Positions 58,327 to 64,000 of a stretch of 64,000 nt of DNA are shown piece by piece. The stretch spans positions 40,791 to 104,790 of the forward strand of contig JAJYLW010000006.1 of the NCBI GenBank assembly GCA_021787475.1, read 5' to 3'. A program made the position numbers and the translations under genes. Under the pieces are notes generated by a model. It ran no database searches and was not told the origin of the DNA. It saw nothing but the letters and a program-made list of their open reading frames with translations. The DNA is from Actinomycetes bacterium. GTDB taxonomy: Bacteria > Actinomycetota > Thermoleophilia > BMS3ABIN01. Position 1 is the stretch's first letter; the number at the start of each line of letters is the position of its first letter.

Positions 58327-60327
58327 CTACGGTGAACTCGTAATAACCGTCCCCAGCACCTCGTTAAAGAAACCGTTCCAGAGAACGCGCTGAGAGGCCA
58401 CCACGTTGCCGCTCGCGGTTACCTCCACCGGCCCGCCAATCGTGCCTGGAAATTCAGGTATTGCAAACGCGCCTGGACCCAGGTTTCCCTGGGTGACGAC
58501 GTTGCCGCTCACCAAAACCTGGTAATGAACGGCTGATGTATTCGGATTGGCAATCATCACCCAGTTTCTCACCCCCGGTTCCGATTCATCGTACCAGGTC
58601 CAGTGATAATCGCTGGCAAGGCTGGCGCTGCCCGGAACCTCTTCAAACGAGGGGCCCCAGATGCTGCGCTGGGAGATTATAGCGTCGCCACCGGTAACCG
58701 TTACCTCCACCGGTCCGCCGATCACGCCGGGGAAGTTCGGCGTGACGTCGCCACCAGGGGCAATGCTGTAGGGTCCGAAGCTCCGGCCGCCTATCTTGAC
58801 CGTGGCAGCGATTGTGCCCTGGCTGGCGCCAGTATGATCCACTCCGGGGTTGGCGACAAGCACCCAGTCTGAGGCGCCGGCCGATGCGTCATCATACCAG
58901 GTCCAGTGATAATCGCTTGTGATGCTGTCGGCCGGGATCCCGGCCACTTCGTTAAAAGCGGAGCCTTTGTCTGAAAGCACTCTTTGTGATGCAATCACGT
59001 TCATTTTATTGGCCGGCCAGCTGCCGCCGCTTTTGTAGGCCTTTAATTCCACGGGGCCGCCCATATCGCCGGGGAAAGTGGGGTTCCAGTTGTGGCCGGG
59101 AGCAATATCGCTCTCGGCCCTGACCGGGCTGCCGTTGAGCCTGTTGGTGAATGTGATAACGGCGTGCACGGTCGTGGAGGCCGATGGGTTGGCCACAAGC
59201 ACCCAGTTGCTAAAGCCGGGGCTGGCCATATCGTACCAGGTCCAGAAGTAATGGTCGGACAGGGCAGTCGCCAGCGTCGCCGGTTCTTCTTCCAGAGAAC
59301 TTCCTCCCTTGGGCCACAAAGTCCGCTGGCTGAGCACGCCCGCCCAGCCGGTCAGCGACTGAGCCTCGACGGGTCCGCCGATCAGTCCTGCAAATTGCGG
59401 CGTAAATACCCGATCGGGCGGCGCGGCCGTATTGCCCATGTTCGTGGCGCCGATCTTGAGCGAATATGCCTCTATCTCGCTGGTTGTGGCAGGATTCGCC
59501 AGGAGCACCCAGTTATTGCCGCCGACGTTGTCATACCATGTCCAGAAATAATCCGACAGGCTCTTCAGCGCGACCGAATAATAGGCGCCAGCGGACCCGT
59601 CCAGGCCCAGCTCGGGATTCAAGATGCTTCCGTTCGCGCGAATGCCGTGGACATTTAATGAGGCATAGGCAGCGGTGACAATCCCTGGTGTTGCGGGAAC
59701 GGTCGTGGCGGCCAGGTTGCCGCTGGAATCAGGCGTCATGCCGGAACCCAAGGCAATCGTGTTATTCAAATAGAGTTGGACTGAAACCGTTGACGGGGGG
59801 ACAGTTGTTGGCTGTATCTGAAAACTGCTGCCCGTCATGCTGGTGCCGCTCAGCGTTAAGACGGGCCAGTTGACATGGCTCAGACTCATAACATAAGCTT
59901 CCGCGTCGGCGATTTGCGCCTGGGTCAGCATGCTGTTGTCGCCAAAAGCAGGCATGAAGACGCCGCCGCCCGGCGTTGAGCCGTGCTGGAGGAACGGATC
60001 GATGTTGCGGGCAAAAAATACAGGATTGATATCATAAAGCCCGGGATCAATCGAGTAGCTTGGATTTGGATTTTGAACATCGTTCAGGCCCGGATAACTG
60101 GCATCTGTCGGCTCGCCCGCGGGGCCGTGACAAGAGGCGCAATTATTGTTAAAAATGGTTAGCCCATTTGTCGCGTTGCCGAACATTTGCGCCGCCGGCC
60201 CGGTTGCGGTATTGCCCGAGCTGGGCGCAGTCGCCGAGGGGTTGCCGCTGTTCGCCAATGCCGCGGCGCTGAGGATAAGAGCCAGAACCAGCACTGCTAA
60301 AAAAAACAGAAACGCTTTACGAACCAT
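58327..60327 (-). CDS. Exported cytochrome c with four WYD/NEV surface repeats
   Basis: The 666-residue protein has a signal peptide (residues 5-25), a class I cytochrome c domain with heme motif CASCH (63-67) and a candidate axial Met in GVFMPAFGDN, a linker beta domain (about 160-240), and four repeats of about 95 residues. Each repeat has WTWYD, NWVLVANP, FPGxIGGPVE and SQRxLW followed by a FxEVxG turn. The repeats probably form surface beta domains. A heme protein tethered to a surface repeat array suggests extracellular electron transfer or oxidant handling; that is inference. Confidence 0.8.
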   Translation of the reverse strand: MVRKAFLFFLAVLVLALILSAAALANSGNPSATAPSSGNTATGPAAQMFGNATNGLTIFNNNCASCHGPAGEPTDASYPGLNDVQNPNPSYSIDPGLYDINPVFFARNIDPFLQHGSTPGGGVFMPAFGDNSMLTQAQIADAEAYVMSLSHVNWPVLTLSGTSMTGSSFQIQPTTVPPSTVSVQLYLNNTIALGSGMTPDSSGNLAATTVPATPGIVTAAYASLNVHGIRANGSILNPELGLDGSAGAYYSVALKSLSDYFWTWYDNVGGNNWVLLANPATTSEIEAYSLKIGATNMGNTAAPPDRVFTPQFAGLIGGPVEAQSLTGWAGVLSQRTLWPKGGSSLEEEPATLATALSDHYFWTWYDMASPGFSNWVLVANPSASTTVHAVITFTNRLNGSPVRAESDIAPGHNWNPTFPGDMGGPVELKAYKSGGSWPANKMNVIASQRVLSDKGSAFNEVAGIPADSITSDYHWTWYDDASAGASDWVLVANPGVDHTGASQGTIAATVKIGGRSFGPYSIAPGGDVTPNFPGVIGGPVEVTVTGGDAIISQRSIWGPSFEEVPGSASLASDYHWTWYDESEPGVRNWVMIANPNTSAVHYQVLVSGNVVTQGNLGPGAFAIPEFPGTIGGPVEVTASGNVVASQRVLWNGFFNEVLGTVITSSP

Positions 60328-60696
60328 TTCTTCCTCCTGATTCTATGGGGCTTTTTCAAACGCCATTGAGCCCGGTGCTTAATAATTTGAAGATGGCCAT
60401 GATCACGATTGCCATCTTACCTTTTTCGCTTCGCGCCGTAAATATCCTACCTGCCGCTTGACGACCTTAAACATGAAAAAATGGCTGCCGGATACGGCTG
60501 CCGGATTCTGGATGCCCGAAAAAAAACCGCCCACCACGAGGCGGCTATTAAAAAAAGGACGGGCGCGATCCCTTGAAGTTGTCGCGGGGCACGATCAAGA
60601 TTATGCCCCCCGAACATAGTCCGGGGACACGAAGCATGCTTTCCGCACGCATCATGTCCCCGATAAATGGTTTTCCCGTACCTAAGGAACGAGTTC
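60328..60696. other. Intergenic stretch with hairpins
   Basis: No gene seen. Two copies of GGCTGCCGGAT lie near 60483-60505. A terminator-like hairpin is listed separately. Near 60622-60663 GGGGACACGAAGCATGC and GCACGCATCATGTCCCC form an imperfect stem, of unknown origin. Confidence 0.55.
60518..60545 (-). terminator. Rho-independent terminator on the minus strand
   Basis: On the minus strand CCGCC, a loop, GGCGG and a run of eight T. It lies beyond the AHSA1 gene's stop codon and before the cytochrome gene's start. Confidence 0.7.
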
Positions 60697-61101
60697 TTAT
60701 AACTCAGCCAAGACTTTTTCGAGCTCGCCAGTCATTTGCGTCCAGCCATTTTTTGCTCCGCTGTACGTTTGATCCTCACTTTCGAATCCGGTTTGTTCAA
60801 GATGCAAATTGTTCGTACTGTCCTCATGCGTCAAAGTCAATGTAACTACAAGGCTTTCCCCGCCGCTGACCCAGGTGTAAGATAATTTGTGAGGGTCCTT
60901 CACTTCCAAAACTTCGCAATCAACAATTCCATTCCACCACTCTGTCGGCTCGGTTCGGAACTGAAATTTATGTCCGACGACAGGCTTAAAGTCGTTCGTA
61001 AAAATCATCCATTTCGCAAGAATCTCTGTATCCGTTAATGCGAGCCACACCTTCTTGATCGGGCTCTCGAATTGAAAATCAAGTGATAAATTTAGACCCA
61101 T
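60697..61101 (-). CDS. AHSA1/SRPBCC-domain protein
   Basis: The 134-residue protein follows the activator-of-Hsp90-like START fold: FESPIKKVWLALTDTEILAKWM, FKPVVGHKFQFRT, WWNGIVDCEVLEV, and a C-terminal helix GWTQMTGELEKVLAEL. Members bind hydrophobic ligands; function unknown. Codon use is poorer in GC than the neighbours and it sits beside insertion-sequence remains, so recent acquisition is likely. Confidence 0.82.
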   Translation of the reverse strand: MGLNLSLDFQFESPIKKVWLALTDTEILAKWMIFTNDFKPVVGHKFQFRTEPTEWWNGIVDCEVLEVKDPHKLSYTWVSGGESLVVTLTLTHEDSTNNLHLEQTGFESEDQTYSGAKNGWTQMTGELEKVLAEL

Positions 61102-61248
61102 TTATTGTTCCTCCTTCAATAGTTGACTTAAAAGTTCCATGAGCTATGCTCGAAAGTTGGGACTTGACCGTTCCGTCCGATCAGGCTGATATCTTCTGTT
61201 TGTAAGCTAAAGAGTGTAGTGGACCCCATTACCGGTACCACTTGCTCC

Positions 61249-62157
61249 TTAAATTAAGATGGAAACTGGCTCTTCTTTCATATTGTTAAGCTGCTCCATC
61301 GGTGACATGGAAACCGGCGCCTCGGGGATGCTTTTGCCGAAGTAAACCTCCGCCGGTGTCCGGTCGTCAAGCGAGCTGTGCGGCCGCTCGTTATTGTAAT
61401 AATCGAAGTAATCCCTGAGTCCCGCCAGCAGCTCTTCGGTCGCCTCATAGTCCCTCAGGTAGATGTGGTGGTATTTGACGGTGCGCCAAAGGCGCTCGAT
61501 CATGATGTTGTCCATCGCCCGGCCACGTCCGTCCATGCTGATGCGTATCTTATGATCATGGAGCACTCCCGTAAAGGCGTGGCCGGTAAACTGAGAGCCC
61601 TGATCGGTGTTGAAGATCTCCGGCATGCCGCGCCGCCGCAGCGCCGGCTCCAGCACGCTGGCGCAGAAGTCGTCGTCCAGCGTCACTGAGATCTCCCAGG
61701 AGAGCACATACCGCGAGTGCCAGTCCATGACGGCGACGAGAAACACGTGGCCGTGTTTCAGGCGGATATAGGTTATATCCGCTGCCCAGACCTGGTCGGG
61801 TCGGCTTATGTCGAGGCTCCGAAGCAGATAGGGATAGATCCGGTGTCCCTTGGCGCGAATCGTCGTCTTCTTTCTGGGAGCCACTGATGCCAGGCCCATC
61901 ATCCGCATCAAGCGCTGGACACGCTTGCGGTTTACGTAGATGCCCCGGCGCTTGAGGAAACCGCGCATTCCTCGCGAGCCCAGCGACGGATCGCGGGTGT
62001 AGGCCTCGTCGATCAGGCGTATCAGTTTCAGGTTTTCTTCCGGTTCCTGTGCCGGCGTGTGGTAATAGCTGGCGCGGGCAAGCTCGATCAGAGCGCACTG
62101 GTGACGGATGGAGAGTTTGCGGTGATCCGGCTCGACGATGGCGCGTTTGGCGGCCAC
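61249..62157 (-). CDS. IS3-family transposase, OrfB (DDE integrase domain)
   Basis: The 302-residue protein begins with an HTH_21 region (RDPSLGSRGMRGFLKRRG) and has the complete rve catalytic triad: Asp in WAADITYI, Asp in FNTDQGSQFTG and Glu in DNIMIERLWRT. The GTG start at 62157 overlaps orfA. An OrfAB fusion would arise by -1 frameshifting at AAAAAAAA (62186-62179). The DDE part appears intact. Confidence 0.92.
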   Translation of the reverse strand: MAAKRAIVEPDHRKLSIRHQCALIELARASYYHTPAQEPEENLKLIRLIDEAYTRDPSLGSRGMRGFLKRRGIYVNRKRVQRLMRMMGLASVAPRKKTTIRAKGHRIYPYLLRSLDISRPDQVWAADITYIRLKHGHVFLVAVMDWHSRYVLSWEISVTLDDDFCASVLEPALRRRGMPEIFNTDQGSQFTGHAFTGVLHDHKIRISMDGRGRAMDNIMIERLWRTVKYHHIYLRDYEATEELLAGLRDYFDYYNNERPHSSLDDRTPAEVYFGKSIPEAPVSMSPMEQLNNMKEEPVSILI

Positions 62158-62159
62158 GC

Positions 62160-62451
62160 TCAGTCCAGATGTCCGATGTTTTTTTTAAGCCAGTCGTTCT
62201 CGACCGTAAGCTGGCCGACTTTCCTAAAGAGGCGGTCGCGCTCCCTTCTCCAGTTTCTTTTGTTCCTGGCTAGGACTGGTGCCAAAGAGTTCGGGCGCGG
62301 ATTCAAGCAGCTGCTTCTTCCAGATGCCGATCTGGCTGGGATGGACGCCGAACTCCTGGGAAAGCTCGTTGATTGTCCGCTGGCCCTTGATCGCCTCCAG
62401 GGCGACCTTGGCCTTGAACTTGCCGGAGTACTTTCTGCGGTTGTCGCTCAT
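62160..62451 (-). pseudogene. IS3 OrfA, frame broken by one extra G
   Basis: The HTH_Tnp_1 protein reads KYSGKFKAKVALEAIKGQ, then FGVHPSQIGIWKKQLLE. At 62243-62245 a run GGG (usual GG) shifts the frame, giving a premature end ARPPL at 62224. The other frame continues ERDRLFRKVGQLTVEND to LKKNIGHLD and stops at 62160, as in intact relatives. OrfA would therefore lose its leucine-zipper part, which may disable the element. Confidence 0.8.
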
Positions 62452-62518
62452 GAAACTCCTTTCTTAGACAGCAGTTATTTATTTTAACTGACTGTCTCGT
62501 TTGGGGGGTCCACTATAA

Positions 62519-62923
62519 AATGCTGCTTTAAGAAAAGGGTTAAAAACCCATTACTTCCGTGTTCCCAGGCTCTTTGAGGAGATAAAGATAGCCAAAGCCG
62601 ACGGCTCCTATCTAAAGCTGATGGCCAAGCTGGCCAAGGCGAGGCTGCTCATCTTGGACGACTGGGGGCTGGTCTCTTTGGCCGATCCCGAGCGCCGCGC
62701 TCTTTTGGAGATCATGGAGGACCGCCACGGCAGTTCCGCCACCCTGGTGGCGAGTCAGATGCCCACCGAGCACTGGCATGAGTTTATCGGCAATCCCACC
62801 CTGGCGGACGCCATCTTAGACAGGCTGGTTCATAACGTCTACAAGCTCAATTTAAAAGGAGGTTCCACGAGGAAAAAACGGGCCAAACTTGACACCATGC
62901 CGGCAACTATGAGAAACAATTAG
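62519..62923 (+). pseudogene. IS21 helper IstB, 5' part lost
   Basis: The open frame gives the C-terminal half of the IstB/DnaA-like ATPase: NAALRKGLKTHYFRVP, FEEIKIAKADGSY, the Walker B stretch ARLLILDDWGL, GSSATLVASQMPTEHWHE, LADAILDRLVHN. It has no start and begins right at the IS3 end, and the Walker A half is not present on the other side of the IS3 element. Just after it, TGGCCGGCATG and CGGCCGACATGG (62951-62992) look like an IS21 terminal repeat region. Confidence 0.88.
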
Positions 62924-63181
62924 AAAACCAGCGCCGCTGCGCTCCGAGGGTGGCCGGCATGATAAGAATAGGCGGCCGACATGGGCGGAATACGCAGTTC
63001 AGCAAAGGGAAATGATTATTCGTGTCGTTGGACTGTTATTTGAGCCGCTCGAAAGGGTGGCTTTTTCCATAAGTTAGCTTCCTTGGGAAAGGGGTTAAAA
63101 TTATATTTTGACGCACGAGGACTATCAAAAGATCACACATCGGGTTTTATGGCAAGAAAGTCTAAGCGCGAAAGGAGATAA

Positions 63182-64000
<819 letters not shown>

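Larger units (their letters stand above)
61217..62515 (-). mobile_element. IS3-family insertion sequence
   Basis: About 1.3 kb bounded by the inverted ends TAGTGGACCCC (61217-61227) and GGGGTCCACTA (62505-62515). It holds orfA and orfB on the minus strand, in the usual overlapping arrangement with an A8 slippery run. I could not find a convincing target duplication. The right end abuts an istB fragment, so it landed in or next to an older IS21-type element. Confidence 0.88.

Overview
The window comes from a GC-rich bacterium with an anaerobic, sulfur-centred metabolism. It carries the complete dissimilatory adenylylsulfate set (adk-sat-aprBA-qmoABC), three separate TusA/DsrE sulfur-carrier loci, two lipoate-binding (GcvH-like) proteins without any glycine-cleavage partners, a B12-riboswitch-controlled ThiC paralogue (probable anaerobic benzimidazole synthesis) and an apparent selenocysteine protein. 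Gram-positive-type features (zinc-lid adenylate kinase, M23 and GH25 wall hydrolases, VKOR in place of DsbB) and a WYD-type repeat protein fit a deep actinobacterial or other Gram-positive-like lineage. That placement is inference; no rRNA or marker set is present to settle it.

Layout. 1-1.9 kb: membrane GAF-GAF sensor, probably HD-GYP, cut by the window edge. 2.0-4.5 kb: Rrf2-TusA fusion regulator, NifS, NifU, with promoter and terminator. 4.6-16.3 kb: housekeeping and cell-envelope genes (tatD, metG, M23 peptidase, MurE-like ligase, AI-2E permease, degenerate LytM protein with an MTAP-like phosphorylase, lytic transglycosylase, rtcB with archease). 16.3-21.8 kb: cysteine synthesis island under an IscR-like Rrf2 regulator (cysK, TusA, ThiS/CysO carrier, E1-like enzyme, JAMM protease, LarE, NIL protein, cysE). 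22-25.2 kb: DUF211, VIT-like membrane protein, pcrA. 25.2-28.8 kb: second lipoate-binding protein with DsrE, cobalamin riboswitch with ThiC/BzaF, DsrE2 with TusA. 29-37.7 kb: extracytoplasmic folding genes (PrsA-like foldase, Sec-thioredoxin lipoprotein, VKOR), HIT, nitroreductase, tadA, GH25 lysozyme with a frame switch, and five tRNA genes (2 Arg, 3 Ser). 37.8-47.7 kb: adk-sat-aprB-aprA-qmoA-qmoB-qmoC on the minus strand, with a near-consensus promoter and a strong terminator. 48.9-57.5 kb: a ten-gene minus-strand operon, dsrE-dsrF-dsrH-tusA-lbpA-radical SAM-lipoate ligase/DUF116-FAD protein-radical SAM-HdrD/NarI. 57.8-64 kb: rpiB, cytochrome c repeat protein, an AHSA1 protein, an IS3 element inserted in an IS21 istB remnant, and the start of katG.

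How it fits together. Sat and adenylate kinase activate sulfate (or run in reverse), AprBA interconverts APS and sulfite, and QmoABC links AprBA to the quinone pool. The ten-gene operon looks like a self-contained module: DsrEFH and TusA pass persulfide sulfur, LbpA carries it or its oxidation product on lipoate, the Lip/Lpl enzymes build that lipoate, and a membrane HdrD/NarI protein connects the redox step to quinones. It resembles the known sHdr-LbpA sulfur oxidation system but has no HdrA/B1/C1 genes and sits beside sulfate-reduction genes, so its direction and chemistry are open. This operon is the best candidate here for an undescribed system.
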